Position numbers and translations under genes: made by a program. Positions 43,120 to 52,590 of a stretch of 64,000 nt of DNA are shown here, piece after piece; position 1 is the first letter of the stretch; every line of letters begins with the position of its first letter. Source of the stretch: Cellulosimicrobium cellulans. GTDB lineage: Bacteria > Actinomycetota > Actinomycetes > Actinomycetales > Cellulomonadaceae. The DNA lies in contig NZ_JAMXST010000003.1 in the NCBI RefSeq assembly GCF_024124905.1, forward strand, positions 744,001 to 808,000, written 5' to 3'. Below the pieces are notes generated by a model. It was not told the origin of the DNA and searched no databases. It was given only the letters and a program-made list of their open reading frames with translations.

Positions 43120-44205
43120 TCAGAAGACGAGCGTCTGCTGCCACTCGATCAGGTCGCCGATCTTCGCGACGAGGGTCTCGTCCTGGAGACCGTGCGCCTT
43201 CCCCTGGGCCTGCTTGAGGATGTGGATCGCGTCCGCGTGCGCGCCCGCGTCGGCGGCCGCCTCGGCCCGGTCGAGGTAGTCGCGCACGCCGGCGGAGAGC
43301 TTCTCCGCGCGGTTCGAGCCCGTCGAGAGCGACGTCACGATGCCGTCGACCTCCTTGAAGGTGACGCAGTCACCGCCGCCGCTCACCTTGCCGGCAGTCC
43401 ACTCGATGCCCCCGGCGAGGTGCGCGAGGAACAGCGGGTCCGAGTAGGAGGAGTCGACGTGGCCGGCGCCCTCGTACCAGGACCGTCCGCCCTCGAAGTT
43501 CTGGCACCAGGCCAGGGGGTGGTCGTCGCCCATGGCGTCGCGGCCGGGGTTGTAGGTCGACTCGTCCAGCGTGATGAGGACGTGCACGTCCTCCCGCGGG
43601 TTGCTGGTGAAGTTGTACCACTCGTCGAACCTCGTCCACTCCGCGGGGAGCATCTCGGTCGACGGGTGGCCGGGGCTCTCGACCCGCATCGTGGCCGTCT
43701 GCTGGGCCGGGTGGCTCTTGAACCGCGCCGACCCGCCGCTGAGCTCGCTGTACCACGGCACCGCGTGCATGGTGTCGGTCGCGGCGTGCAGGCCGACGTA
43801 CCCGCCGCCGTCGCGGATGTAGCCCTGCAGTGCCGCGAGCTCCGAGTCGTTCAGCAGCCGGGGACGAGCAGGGTCCTGGTTGTTGGTGCCGTCGACCGGC
43901 GAGGCGAAGAGGATCGTCGCGTACTGCGAGAGGTCCTCGGCGCTCGTGAACGGCGTCGAGTCGAGCGTCAGCTCGGGCTGCCGCGAGTCCCACACGTCGA
44001 CCGTGAACCCGCGCTCCTCGCCGATGGCGATGACCGCCTCGGTCGTCTCGTCGATGTGCGAGTGACGGAAGCCGAGAGTCTCGCCGACGACGAGGACCTT
44101 GTACTCGTCGTCGGCCGCGCTCGCCGGGACCGCGGCGACCCCGACCGCGAGAGCGCTCGCTGCAGCGGTGAGGCCGGTGGCCAGACGCCAGGCGTGGTGC
44201 TTCAT
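43120..44205 (-). CDS. Secreted ThuA-domain protein
   Basis: A 361-residue exported protein. The signal peptide (residues 1-29, cleavage after PASAA) precedes a ThuA-like glutamine-amidotransferase-fold domain (33-270) with KVLVVGETLGFRHSHIDE, GGGYVGLHAATDTMHAVPWY, DEWYNFTSNPRE and HPLAWCQNFEGGRSWYEGAGH, all family hallmarks. A helical C-terminal region (280-361; GVRDYLDRAEAAADAG) may be a FIVAR-like domain. ThuA was linked to trehalose/sucrose use in rhizobia, but its reaction is unclear. ATG 44205 follows GAGGAGTCACC. An AT-rich patch upstream (44296-44323) is a likely promoter. Confidence 0.9.
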   Translation of the reverse strand: MKHHAWRLATGLTAAASALAVGVAAVPASAADDEYKVLVVGETLGFRHSHIDETTEAVIAIGEERGFTVDVWDSRQPELTLDSTPFTSAEDLSQYATILFASPVDGTNNQDPARPRLLNDSELAALQGYIRDGGGYVGLHAATDTMHAVPWYSELSGGSARFKSHPAQQTATMRVESPGHPSTEMLPAEWTRFDEWYNFTSNPREDVHVLITLDESTYNPGRDAMGDDHPLAWCQNFEGGRSWYEGAGHVDSSYSDPLFLAHLAGGIEWTAGKVSGGGDCVTFKEVDGIVTSLSTGSNRAEKLSAGVRDYLDRAEAAADAGAHADAIHILKQAQGKAHGLQDETLVAKIGDLIEWQQTLVF

Positions 44206-44295
44206 GGTGACTCCTCGTTGAGTGAACCGGTACGCCCCCCGACCGTCGGGCATCCAGGTGCCCGGCGGCTTCGAGCGACGGTATCCCGCCCCGTC

Positions 44296-44323
44296 CCTAA
44301 AAGGCAATACCGATAAACAAAAT
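44296..44323 (-). promoter_or_regulatory. AT-rich promoter region of the ThuA gene
   Basis: On the minus strand an AT-rich run reads TTTTGTTTATCGG, then TATTGCCTTTTAGG. TTTTGT and TAGGGA with 17 bp between are possible -35/-10 boxes. It is by far the most AT-rich stretch in this part of the window. Confidence 0.45.
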
Positions 44324-44359
44324 GCCGTCGGGTGGTGGGGACGAGGCTCGGGGACGCAC

Positions 44360-44391
44360 GACGGCCCGCCCCGGTCTCGGGGCGGGCCGTC
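44360..44391 (-). terminator. Terminator of the LppM-like gene
   Basis: A perfect 14-bp stem GACGGCCCGCCCCG with loop GTCT, about 105 bp past the stop codon on the minus strand. Confidence 0.75.
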
Positions 44392-44434
44392 AAGGGTGGT
44401 GCTGCGGGCGGACCGGCGACGGGGGCCAGCGGGT

Positions 44435-44476
44435 GGTCAGCGACCGCTGGTCACCGACCGCCGGTCACCGACCACG
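44435..44476. repeat. Three tandem 14-bp repeats
   Basis: Units GGTCAGCGACCGCT, GGTCACCGACCGCC and GGTCACCGACCACG follow one another between the LppM-like stop codon and its terminator. Each contains an imperfect GGTC/GACC inverted repeat. The function is unknown. Confidence 0.8.
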
Positions 44477-44496
44477 CGCCGTCGGACGCGCAGCCG

Positions 44497-45897
44497 TCAC
44501 TCGGGCGGCGGGCGCAGGCGCGTCGCGTCGTCGATCTCGTCGTCCGGGCCGGCGGGGCTCGCCGGGCCGTCCGGGCCCGGGGCGCCGGGCTGCGGCGGGA
44601 GCGGCTGGGTCGGCGCGGGCTGCTGGTACGGCGGCAGCGGCTGCGTCGCCCCCGGCGGGACGGGCGGCTGGGCGGGGAGCGGCGTCGTCGGCGACGACTG
44701 CGGGTGCGGCGCGCCGGGAGGGGCGTACGGAGCCGCGCCCGGGTAGCCCCCCTGCGGCTGCGGCGGGGCCGGCGGCTGGGTGCCGTACGGGCCCGGGGCC
44801 GGGGGCTGCGCCCCGTAGCCCTGCGGTGCCCCCGGCTGCCCGGGGTAGGCGCCCGGCTGCTGACCCGGCTGGCCCGGGTAGGCACCCGGCTGCTGTCCCG
44901 GGTACTGACCCTGCTGGCCGGGGTAGCCGCCCTGCTGGCTCGGCTGCTGGGCGGGGTAGCCCTGCTGGCCCGGGTACTGGCCCTGGGGCTGACCGGGGTA
45001 CTGACCGGGCTGACCGGCCGCGGGGTACGCGCCCGGCTGACCCGGCTGACCCGGGTAGCCGCCCTGCTGGAAGCCGGCCGCCTGGCCGTCCTGCGTGCCC
45101 GGCTTGGAGCGGAGCACCAGCCAGAGCACCAGGCCGATGATGCCGAGCAGCACGACGCCGCCGATCACGAACCACAGCCAGGCCAGGGAGCCCGAGTCCG
45201 AGGAGTCGCCCGCGCTCTCCCCGCCGTCGGGCGCAGTGGCGCCGTCGGAGTCGTCGGTGGCCTCCTCGGAGCCCTCGTCGCCCGTGCCGGCCGCGCCGCC
45301 CGCGACGGCCGAGCCGCGCGCCGTCATCTCGTTGACCTCGCCGACGACCGGCGTCCAGGTCACGGTGTTGCCGTCGACGGTGCCGTTGGACTCGGAGACC
45401 TCGCCGGGGAACGTGATGGCGACCTTGATGTCGAGGCTGTCCATCATCTGCCGCGTCATCTCGTCGCCGGCCGCGTCGCCGGTCTCGGGGTTGAACTCCT
45501 CGCCCGTCATGTCCATCGAGCCGCTCACGACGTACTCGTCGCCCTCGCGCGTCACGGAGATGGAGTCGGTGGCGCCGGTGTCGAGCTGGGAGATGGGCTG
45601 GTCGGCGTACGTGATCCTGGTGCCGGTGTAGCCGTCCTGCGCGTACGGCTCCTGCGTCGCGCCCTCGGGCAGGTCGGACTCCATCTCGGAGCCCATCTGG
45701 TCCCACATCTCCTGCGGGTCCATGTCCAGGGACTGGGCCATCTCGTCGGAGAACGCCATCACGACGCTGCCGTCGAACGTGTCGTCCTCGTTGAGGGTGA
45801 TGGCCATGTCCATCCTCATGCACCCCGCGAGGAACAGTGCGAGGGTGGCGAAGAGGGCGCCGAGGCCGAGTCGTCTGCGCAAGGGTGAGGAGTTCAC
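44497..45897 (-). CDS. LppM-like lipoprotein with Pro/Gln/Tyr-rich tail
   Basis: A 466-residue protein. Signal peptide [17 protein letters not shown] ends in a lipobox, so it should be lipid-anchored outside. The extracytoplasmic domain (25-190; [29 protein letters not shown] and [25 protein letters not shown] end) matches the LppM family. A Ser/Asp/Glu-rich linker and one membrane helix (about 235-258, [28 protein letters not shown]) follow, then about 200 residues of (Y)PGQ/QQG repeats predicted to lie in the cytoplasm. GTG 45897 is chosen because it directly precedes the signal peptide; no ribosome site is evident. Mycobacterial LppM affects envelope/phagosome traits; its role here is unknown. 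Confidence 0.85.
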   Translation of the reverse strand: MNSSPLRRRLGLGALFATLALFLAGCMRMDMAITLNEDDTFDGSVVMAFSDEMAQSLDMDPQEMWDQMGSEMESDLPEGATQEPYAQDGYTGTRITYADQPISQLDTGATDSISVTREGDEYVVSGSMDMTGEEFNPETGDAAGDEMTRQMMDSLDIKVAITFPGEVSESNGTVDGNTVTWTPVVGEVNEMTARGSAVAGGAAGTGDEGSEEATDDSDGATAPDGGESAGDSSDSGSLAWLWFVIGGVVLLGIIGLVLWLVLRSKPGTQDGQAAGFQQGGYPGQPGQPGAYPAAGQPGQYPGQPQGQYPGQQGYPAQQPSQQGGYPGQQGQYPGQQPGAYPGQPGQQPGAYPGQPGAPQGYGAQPPAPGPYGTQPPAPPQPQGGYPGAAPYAPPGAPHPQSSPTTPLPAQPPVPPGATQPLPPYQQPAPTQPLPPQPGAPGPDGPASPAGPDDEIDDATRLRPPPE

Positions 45898-46014
45898 CGG
45901 CCCAGCATGTCGCGGATCGTCGCCCGAGGCGAGGGACGATGCCGATTTGAGACGGAATGCGGCCGAGAGTTCATCCACGTCGGACGACGGACCACCGGGA
46001 GGTCGGGCGCGAGG

Positions 46015-46043
46015 CTGACGATCGAAGTTGAGCGGAATACACT
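46015..46043 (+). promoter_or_regulatory. Promoter of clpB
   Basis: CTGACG (46015-46020) and TACACT (46038-46043) with a 17-bp spacer; each matches four of six consensus positions. The -10 box lies inside the HAIR-like inverted repeat, so a bound repressor would block it. Confidence 0.6.
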
Positions 46044-46050
46044 CAACTTC
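46024..46050. promoter_or_regulatory. HAIR-like operator (HspR) of clpB
   Basis: Perfect arms GAAGTTGAG and CTCAACTTC are separated by 9 nt. The core TTGAG-N9-CTCAA has the spacing of the HspR element (CTTGAGT-N7-ACTCAAG), which represses dnaK, clpB and related genes in actinobacteria. The outer base of each half differs symmetrically (G/C instead of C/G). Confidence 0.8.
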
Positions 46051-46102
46051 GGAGTCGTTCCACTGGTCAGACCATCTTTTCGAGCACCACACCGGAGCAC
46101 CT

Positions 46103-48724
46103 ATGGAAACGAAGTTCACCACGATGTCGCAGCAGGCGATCGGCGAGGCGATCCAGACCGCGTCGGCCGCCGGCAACCCGCAGCTCGAGCCCACGCACCT
46201 CCTCGCCGCGCTGCTCGCGCAGGAGGGCGGGGTCGCAGTCGGGCTCCTGGACGCCGTCGGCGCGGACAAGCAGGCCGTCGGGCAGAAGGTCCGGGCCGCG
46301 CTCGTCGCGCTGCCCACGGCGAGCGGGTCCGCCGTCGCGCAGCCGACGCCGTCGCGCGCCACGTCGACCGCGCTCGACAACGCCGCGAAGGAGGCGCAGG
46401 CGCTCGGCGACGAGTACGTCTCCACCGAGCACCTGCTGCTCGGCATCGCCGCGGGATCCTCGCAGGCCGCCACGATCCTGCAGCAGGCCGGCGCGACCGC
46501 CGACGCGCTGCGGTCGGCGCTGCCCGCGGTGCGCGGGAGCGCGCGCGTGACGAGCCCCAACCCCGAGGGCACCTACAAGGCGCTGGAGCAGTACGGCACC
46601 GACCTCACCGCCGCCGCCGCCGAGGGCAAGCTCGACCCCGTCATCGGGCGCGACTCCGAGATCCGGCGCGTCGTGCAGGTGCTCAGCCGCCGCACCAAGA
46701 ACAACCCGGTGCTCATCGGCGAGCCCGGCGTCGGCAAGACCGCCGTCGTCGAGGGCCTCGCCCAGCGCATCGTCGCGGGCGACGTCCCGACGTCGCTCCA
46801 GGGCAAGCGCCTCGTGTCCCTCGACCTCGCGAGCATGGTCGCGGGCGCGAAGTACCGCGGCGAGTTCGAGGAGCGGCTCAAGGCCGTCCTGGAGGAGATC
46901 CGGTCCTCCGACGGCGAGGTCGTCACGTTCATCGACGAGCTGCACACGGTCGTCGGGGCGGGCGCGGGCGGCGAGGGCGCCATGGACGCGGGCAACATGC
47001 TCAAGCCCATGCTCGCCCGCGGCGAGCTGCGCCTCGTGGGCGCGACCACGCTCGACGAGTACCGCGAGTACATCGAGAAGGACCCGGCCCTGGAGCGCCG
47101 GTTCCAGCAGGTGTTCGTCGGCGAGCCCTCGGTCGAGGACACCGTCGCGATCCTGCGCGGCCTCAAGGAGCGGTACGAGGCGCACCACAAGGTGACGATC
47201 GCCGACTCGGCGCTCGTCGCCGCGGCGTCGCTCTCCGACCGGTACATCACCGGGCGCCAGCTCCCGGACAAGGCGATCGACCTCGTCGACGAGGCGGCGT
47301 CGCGCCTGCGCATGGAGCTCGACTCCTCGCCGATCGAGATCGACGAGCTGCAGCGCGCGGTCACGCGCCTGGAGATGGAGGAGGTCGTGCTGTCCGAGTC
47401 GACCGACCCCGCGTCGCTCGAGCGCCTCGAGAAGCTGCGCGCCGACCTCGCCGACCGGCGCGAGGAGCTCGCCGCGCTCACCGCGCGCTGGGAGGCCGAG
47501 AAGGCGGGCCACAACCGCGTGGGCGACCTGCGCGCCAAGCTCGACGAGCTGCGCGTCCAGGTCGAGCGCGCGATCCGCGAGGGCGACCTCGAGACCGCGG
47601 GCCGGCTCCAGTACGGCGAGATCCCGCAGCTCCAGCGCGAGCTCGACGCGGCCGAGGCCGAGGAGCAGGCGGACGACGCGTTCGCGGCGTCCGGGCCCGA
47701 GGCCGCCCCGATGATCGCCGACAAGGTCGGCGCGGACGAGATCGCGGAGGTCGTGTCCGCGTGGACGGGCATCCCCGCGGGCCGCATGCTCCAGGGCGAG
47801 AGCGAGAAGCTCCTGCACATGGAGGAGGTCATCGGGGAGCGCCTCATCGGCCAGCAGGCCGCCGTCCGCTCGGTGTCCGACGCCGTCCGGCGCTCGCGTG
47901 CGGGCGTCGCCGACCCGGACCGCCCCACGGGCTCGTTCCTCTTCCTCGGCCCGACGGGGGTCGGCAAGACGGAGCTCGCGAAGTCGCTCGCCGACTTCCT
48001 CTTCGACGACGAGCGCGCCATGGTGCGCATCGACATGTCCGAGTACTCCGAGAAGCACTCGGTCGCCCGGCTCGTCGGCGCGCCCCCGGGGTACGTGGGG
48101 TACGAGGAGGGCGGCCAGCTCACCGAGGCCGTGCGGCGCCGCCCCTACTCGGTCGTGCTGCTCGACGAGGTCGAGAAGGCGCACCCGGAGGTCTTCGACA
48201 TCCTGCTGCAGGTGCTCGACGACGGCCGCCTCACCGACGGCCAGGGCCGCACCGTCGACTTCCGCAACGTCATCCTCGTGCTCACGTCGAACCTCGGCTC
48301 GCAGTTCCTCGTCGACCCGATGCTCGACGACGCCGCGAAGCGCGAGGCCGTGATGAGCACGGTGCGGGCGAGCTTCAAGCCGGAGTTCCTCAACCGCCTC
48401 GACGACGTGATCGTGTTCGAGCCGCTCACGCTCGACGAGCTCGGCCGGATCGTCGACATCAGCGTCGCGCACCTCGCGAAGCGCCTCGCCGACCGGCGCA
48501 TCACGCTCGACGTCACGACGGCGGCGCGCGAGTGGCTCGCGCTCGAGGGCTTCGACCCCGCGTACGGGGCGCGCCCGCTGCGCCGCCTCGTGCAGCGCGA
48601 GATCGGCGACCGCCTCGCGCGGCTGCTGCTCTCGGGCGACGTCGCCGACGGCGACGTGGTGCGCGTCGACCGCGACCCCGAGGCCGAGGGCCTGACCCTC
48701 GGCACGGAGATCCTCACGGCCTGA
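46103..48724 (+). CDS. clpB: ClpB disaggregase
   Basis: An 873-residue Hsp100 ATPase that rescues aggregated proteins together with DnaK. Clp_N repeats cover residues 1-145. AAA1 has Walker A GEPGVGKT (about 208) and Walker [10 protein letters not shown]. The middle coiled-coil domain (about 405-525) marks it as ClpB, not ClpC/ClpA. AAA2 has GPTGVGKT (about 617), [13 protein letters not shown] and the closing D2-small domain. ATG 46103 ([12 protein letters not shown]) follows CACCGGAGCACCT. It has a HAIR-type operator and a family-B hairpin terminator, and is probably monocistronic. Confidence 0.97.
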   Translation: METKFTTMSQQAIGEAIQTASAAGNPQLEPTHLLAALLAQEGGVAVGLLDAVGADKQAVGQKVRAALVALPTASGSAVAQPTPSRATSTALDNAAKEAQALGDEYVSTEHLLLGIAAGSSQAATILQQAGATADALRSALPAVRGSARVTSPNPEGTYKALEQYGTDLTAAAAEGKLDPVIGRDSEIRRVVQVLSRRTKNNPVLIGEPGVGKTAVVEGLAQRIVAGDVPTSLQGKRLVSLDLASMVAGAKYRGEFEERLKAVLEEIRSSDGEVVTFIDELHTVVGAGAGGEGAMDAGNMLKPMLARGELRLVGATTLDEYREYIEKDPALERRFQQVFVGEPSVEDTVAILRGLKERYEAHHKVTIADSALVAAASLSDRYITGRQLPDKAIDLVDEAASRLRMELDSSPIEIDELQRAVTRLEMEEVVLSESTDPASLERLEKLRADLADRREELAALTARWEAEKAGHNRVGDLRAKLDELRVQVERAIREGDLETAGRLQYGEIPQLQRELDAAEAEEQADDAFAASGPEAAPMIADKVGADEIAEVVSAWTGIPAGRMLQGESEKLLHMEEVIGERLIGQQAAVRSVSDAVRRSRAGVADPDRPTGSFLFLGPTGVGKTELAKSLADFLFDDERAMVRIDMSEYSEKHSVARLVGAPPGYVGYEEGGQLTEAVRRRPYSVVLLDEVEKAHPEVFDILLQVLDDGRLTDGQGRTVDFRNVILVLTSNLGSQFLVDPMLDDAAKREAVMSTVRASFKPEFLNRLDDVIVFEPLTLDELGRIVDISVAHLAKRLADRRITLDVTTAAREWLALEGFDPAYGARPLRRLVQREIGDRLARLLLSGDVADGDVVRVDRDPEAEGLTLGTEILTA

Positions 48725-48748
48725 GCATCACGCAGAACCGCGGTCCGC

Positions 48749-48779
48749 CGAGGGAGAGCCCGACCAGGGCTCTCCCTCG
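48749..48779 (+). terminator. Hairpin B, copy 1 (clpB terminator)
   Basis: A 13-bp perfect stem CGAGGGAGAGCCC with loop GACCA, 24 bp after the clpB stop. The CGAGGGAGAGCC core recurs in the array at 54014-54125. Confidence 0.8.
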
Positions 48780-48848
48780 CGGTGCCGGGGCCGGTGCTTC
48801 GCTGTCCGACGCCGGGCGGGTGGTGCGGCGCCGGGACATACTCGGTCC

Positions 48849-49829
48849 GTGCCGACCGACGAGACGACCAGCCCCGCACCCTCCTCCCCGCGGCAGCCCG
48901 ACGACGCCCCGCGCCGTTCGGCCGTGATCGTCAACCCGAACCGGGTGGAGGGCCTGGACGCGCTGCGCGACCTCATCGTCGCGCGGCTCACCGAGGCGGG
49001 GTGGCCGGAGCCCGCGTGGCTCGAGACGACGGCCGAGGACCCGGGCACGGGGCAGGCGCGCCAGGCCGTCGAGGACGGCGCGGAGGTGGTGTTCGTCAGC
49101 GGCGGGGACGGGACCGTGCGGGCCGTCGTCGAGGGGCTGGCGGGGACCGACGCCGCGCTCGCGATCCTCCCGGGCGGCACGGGGAACCTCCTCGCGGTGA
49201 ACCTCGGCGTCCCCACCGACGCCGAGGAGGGTCTGCGCCTCGTCCTCCGGGGCGGCCGGCGGACCATCGACGTCGGCGTCGCGGACGGGCAGACGTTCGC
49301 GATCATGGCGGGGATGGGGCTCGACGCGGCGATGATGCGCGACGCCCCGACGGCGCTCAAGGCCCGGGCGGGGTCGGTCGCGTACGTCTTCTCGGCGCTC
49401 AAGCATCTCGCCGACGACGAGATGCACGTCGAGGTGACGGTCGACGGGCGGACGCGGCGCCGTCGTGCGCGCACGGTCGTCGTCGGCAACGTGGGCCGTC
49501 TCCAGGCCGGCACCAACCTGCTCCCGGACGCGGAGCCGGACAACGGGCAGCTCGAGGTCGCGATCATCGCGCCGCGCAACCTCCAGCACTGGGTCCAGCT
49601 GCTGTGGGGCGTCGTGCGGGGCAAGAGCCGGGTGCCGAGCCGGGAGGTCGTGCGGGGCCGGGAGGTCTCCGTGGTCTCCGACCGGCCGCAGCCGCGCCAG
49701 CTCGACGGCGACGTGATCGAGCCGGCGGAGCGGCTCGACGTCAGCGTGCGACCGGAGGCGCTGCACGTGTGCGTGTACCGGCCCGAGGAGTCGGAGGACC
49801 TCGCGCAGGGCGCCCCCGGCCGTCGGTGA
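48849..49829 (+). CDS. Diacylglycerol/lipid kinase family protein
   Basis: A 326-residue cytoplasmic kinase of the DagK/YegS type. It has RSAVIVNPNRVEGLDALRDLI, the nucleotide-binding FVSGGDGTVRAVVEGL motif, GGTGNLLAVNLGVP and the C-terminal lobe DVGVADGQTFAIMAGMGLDAAMM. It probably phosphorylates diacylglycerol or a related lipid. GTG 48849 has CATACT (48837-48842) 6 nt upstream, suggesting a leaderless mRNA. Confidence 0.93.
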   Translation: MPTDETTSPAPSSPRQPDDAPRRSAVIVNPNRVEGLDALRDLIVARLTEAGWPEPAWLETTAEDPGTGQARQAVEDGAEVVFVSGGDGTVRAVVEGLAGTDAALAILPGGTGNLLAVNLGVPTDAEEGLRLVLRGGRRTIDVGVADGQTFAIMAGMGLDAAMMRDAPTALKARAGSVAYVFSALKHLADDEMHVEVTVDGRTRRRRARTVVVGNVGRLQAGTNLLPDAEPDNGQLEVAIIAPRNLQHWVQLLWGVVRGKSRVPSREVVRGREVSVVSDRPQPRQLDGDVIEPAERLDVSVRPEALHVCVYRPEESEDLAQGAPGRR

Positions 49830-49899
49830 TCCCGGTGCCCGAGGTCGCGGACCGCGGACGTCCCCGTCGCCGGACCGCGAGGTTCGGCAGGATGGGCGC

Positions 49900-50298
49900 A
49901 TGAGCGCTCCCCGGCCCGGCCCCGAGTCCTGGTCCGCCCCCGCCCCGTCCGCCTACGGCTCACCCGCACCGGCCACCGGCGCGCGACGCTCGCCCCTCGC
50001 CGTCGTGGCCTTCGTCCTGGGGGTCGCGACCGTCCTGGTGGGTGCGGTCGTCACGCTGGCCTTCCCGTTCGTGCTCTCGTCGTCGGGCTACTCGCCGTCG
50101 TCGGTCGGCGTGCTCCAGCTCGTCAACGGCATCCTCACGGGCGTCCTCGCGCTGGCCGCGACGGTCACCGGCGCGGTCGCGCTCGTGCGGCGGCTGCCCG
50201 GCACGGCGCTCGCGTCCGCCGGCACGGCGCTCGGCGCGGCGGCGCTCCTGAGCGTCGTCCTCGGCCTCGTCCAAGGTGCGCTCTACCAGGTTCTCTGA
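49900..50298 (+). CDS. Small membrane protein, function unknown
   Basis: A 132-residue protein. A 30-residue Pro/Ala/Gly-rich N-terminus precedes three membrane helices (SPLAVVAFVLGVATVLVGAVVTLAFPFVL, LVNGILTGVLALAATVTGAVALV, TALGAAALLSVVLGLVQGALYQVL). The pattern resembles DUF4190-like small proteins without being clearly one. CAGGAT at 49888-49893 stands 6 nt before ATG 49900 (leaderless). Confidence 0.75.
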   Translation: MSAPRPGPESWSAPAPSAYGSPAPATGARRSPLAVVAFVLGVATVLVGAVVTLAFPFVLSSSGYSPSSVGVLQLVNGILTGVLALAATVTGAVALVRRLPGTALASAGTALGAAALLSVVLGLVQGALYQVL

Positions 50299-50387
50299 CC
50301 ACCTCCGCCCGGCCTGGTCCCGGGCCGGGCTCGTGCGTCCCGCGGGCGCCGGGTGCGAGTCGGCGTGCGGTGCTGCACGGTGGGCCC

Positions 50388-51116
50388 ATGAGCCCCCGAC
50401 GACCGGCTCCGGAGCGCCCGGGCGCGCAGGAGTGGCTCCCGCGCGGGCGTGCCGCGAGGGACGTCGACGCCCTGGCCCGGGCAGCGCGGGACTGCCACGG
50501 GTGCGAGCTGTGGGCGGACGCCACGCAGGTCGTGTTCTCGCGCGGACCCGAGCGCGCCCGGCTGGTGCTCGTCGGTGAGCAGCCGGGCGACCGGGAGGAC
50601 CGCGAGGGCGAGCCGTTCGTCGGGCCGGCGGGGCGCCTCCTCGACGAGGCGCTCGACGCCGCCGGGCTGTCCGCCGACGACGTCTACCTGACGAACGCCG
50701 TGAAGCACTTCCGGTTCGAGGAGCGGGGGAAGCGCCGGCTGCACAAGAGCCCGGACGTCGCGCACGTCCGGGCGTGCCTCCCGTGGCTCACGGCCGAGGT
50801 CGCCGCGGTCGCGCCCCGTGTCGTCGTCGCGATGGGCGCGACCGCGGGGCGTGCCGTGCTCGGGCGCCCGGTGCGCGTCACCGCCGAGCGCGGCCGGGTG
50901 CTCGACCTCGACGACGAGGGCGCCGGGTCCGCGTCGCCCCTCTCGCAGGGTGTGCCCGACGGCGACCGCCCGCCCCGGCAGCGCCCGCCGCGCGTCGTGC
51001 TCACCACGCACCCGTCCGCGCTGCTGCGCGTGCGTGAGCGGGCCGAGCGGGAGGCGGCGTTCGCCGCGTTCGTCGACGACCTCCGCCTCGCGTCCGACAC
51101 GGCGGGCGCCCGGTGA
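50388..51116 (+). CDS. udgX: UdgX-type uracil-DNA glycosylase
   Basis: A 242-residue uracil-DNA glycosylase related to family 4 but with the UdgX-specific loop KRRLHK (115-120). In Mycobacterium UdgX the equivalent His of KRRIH forms a covalent bond with the uracil-excised DNA. Motif 1 is GEQPGDREDREGEPFVGPAG (63-82) and the second motif THPSALL has His208. Likely iron-sulfur ligands are Cys36 and Cys39 (CHGC) and Cys130, with His107 (VKHF) at the position where family 4 has a Cys. ATG 50388 is preceded by CACGGT (50376-50381) with 6 nt between. It overlaps the DUF2071 gene by 4 nt. Confidence 0.93.
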   Translation: MSPRRPAPERPGAQEWLPRGRAARDVDALARAARDCHGCELWADATQVVFSRGPERARLVLVGEQPGDREDREGEPFVGPAGRLLDEALDAAGLSADDVYLTNAVKHFRFEERGKRRLHKSPDVAHVRACLPWLTAEVAAVAPRVVVAMGATAGRAVLGRPVRVTAERGRVLDLDDEGAGSASPLSQGVPDGDRPPRQRPPRVVLTTHPSALLRVRERAEREAAFAAFVDDLRLASDTAGAR

Positions 51117-51928
51117 CCGACCGTCCGCTCCCGACCGCACCCGACCCCGCGGCGCCGGGAGTCTCGCGGCCCAGTGCCTCGCGGGTCGTCGTGAACGTGC
51201 AGCGCTGGGACGCACTCACGTTCCTCCACTGGCGCGTCGACCCGGCCGTCGTGCAGGGCTGGCTCCCACCCGGCCTCTCCGTGCAGGAGGTCGACGGGAC
51301 GACGTGGCTCGGCGTGGTCCCGTTCGTCATGGCGGGCGTCCGGGTCCCGCCCCTGCCCGCTCTCGGCGCGTGGTCGACGTTCCCCGAGCTCAACGTCCGC
51401 GTGTACGTGCGCGACCGCGCGGGCACCGAGGGCGTGTGGTTCCTCGGCCTGTGGGCCACGTCGCCCGCGTTCGTCGCCGCGACGCGCGCGGCCGGCGTCC
51501 CGTACCACCCGGCGCGCGCCGCGGTGGACGCGGCGGTGCACGCGGGCGGCGACCGCAACGGGCCGCCCTCCGCGGTGCGCTACCGGTTCCGCTCGACCGG
51601 CCGAGGTCCCCTGCGCGTCCCGCACGAGCACCCGGGGCTGCTGCGCGACGCCACGTTCCGCGCCGAGGTGCGCGCGCACGAGGAGGTCGACGCGTCGTCG
51701 GGCCTCGTGCGGTGGCTCACGGCGCGCTGGAACGCGTACGGCGTGCGGGCCGGACGGCTGTGGCGGTTCCCGGTCGTGCACGAGCCGTGGACCCTGCGGC
51801 GCGGCACGCTCGACGCGCTCGACACGGACGTGCTCGCCCGCCTCGGGCTGCCGTCCGCCGACCCGGGGCTCGTGCACGTGGCCGCGCCCGTGCACGCCCG
51901 GTTCGCGCTCCCGCGGCCCGTCGGCTGA
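51113..51928 (+). CDS. DUF2071 (YqjF-like) protein
   Basis: A 271-residue soluble protein of the DUF2071/YqjF family. The hallmarks are RWDALTFLHWRVDPAVVQGWLPPGLSV, TWLGVVPFVMAGVRVPPLPALGAWSTFPELNVRVYV and the acetoacetate-decarboxylase-like beta fold. Function is unknown. GTG 51113 overlaps the udgX stop (GTGA), so it is co-translated with udgX. Confidence 0.9.
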   Translation: MTDRPLPTAPDPAAPGVSRPSASRVVVNVQRWDALTFLHWRVDPAVVQGWLPPGLSVQEVDGTTWLGVVPFVMAGVRVPPLPALGAWSTFPELNVRVYVRDRAGTEGVWFLGLWATSPAFVAATRAAGVPYHPARAAVDAAVHAGGDRNGPPSAVRYRFRSTGRGPLRVPHEHPGLLRDATFRAEVRAHEEVDASSGLVRWLTARWNAYGVRAGRLWRFPVVHEPWTLRRGTLDALDTDVLARLGLPSADPGLVHVAAPVHARFALPRPVG

Positions 51929-51930
51929 GG

Positions 51931-52590
51931 TCAGCCCGCCGGGTCGACGACCCCGTGCCGGAACGCCCAGACGACGAGCTGCACGCGGTCGCGCGACCCG
52001 GTCTTGGTCATGGCCCGGCTCAGGTGCGACTTCACGGTGCTCGGCTCGAGGAACAGGGCCGTCGCGATCTCCGCGTTGGACGACCCGCGGCACAGCAGGT
52101 CGACGATGTCGAGCTCGCGCGGGGTGAGGAGCGCGGCCGCGGCGTCGTCCCGTGCGACGGGCGCGCGTCGGCGCGCGAACTCGCCGATGACCCGACGCGT
52201 GAGGGTCTGGTCGACCAGACCGTCGCCGGCGGCGACCCGCCGGACGGCGTCCACGAGCACGTCCGGCTCGGCGTCCTTGAGCAGGAACCCGCTCGCCCCG
52301 GCCTCCAGGGCGCCGAACACGTAGTCGTCGAGGTCGAACGTGCTCACCACGAGCACGGGGACCGGGTCGACGACGTCCGGCCCGGCGAGCGCGCGCGTCG
52401 CGGTGATGCCGTCGCCGCCGGGCATGCGGACGTCCATGCACACGACGTCCGGGCGCTCGCGGCGCGCGACGCGGACGGCGTCGGTGCCGTTCGACGCCTC
52501 GCCGACGACCTCGACGCCCTCGCTCTCGAGGATGACGGTGAACCCGGCGCGGACGACGGCCTGGTCGTCCACGAGCACGACGCGTGTCAC
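51931..52590 (-). CDS. NarL/LuxR-family response regulator
   Basis: A 219-residue response regulator. The receiver (5-120) has DDQ, phospho-Asp in [15 protein letters not shown] and Lys in LLKDAEPD; the LuxR-type helix-turn-helix (150-215) has [39 protein letters not shown] 52590 overlaps the kinase stop codon by 4 nt. With the kinase and the ABC-2 exporter upstream on the same strand, it resembles LiaRS/drug-sensing modules. Confidence 0.95.
   Translation of the reverse strand: MTRVVLVDDQAVVRAGFTVILESEGVEVVGEASNGTDAVRVARRERPDVVCMDVRMPGGDGITATRALAGPDVVDPVPVLVVSTFDLDDYVFGALEAGASGFLLKDAEPDVLVDAVRRVAAGDGLVDQTLTRRVIGEFARRRAPVARDDAAAALLTPRELDIVDLLCRGSSNAEIATALFLEPSTVKSHLSRAMTKTGSRDRVQLVVWAFRHGVVDPAG

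Noticed and set aside
44435-44476. CRISPR-like repeat
   Set aside because: Units are 14 bp, directly adjacent with no spacers, and only three in number; no cas gene is near.
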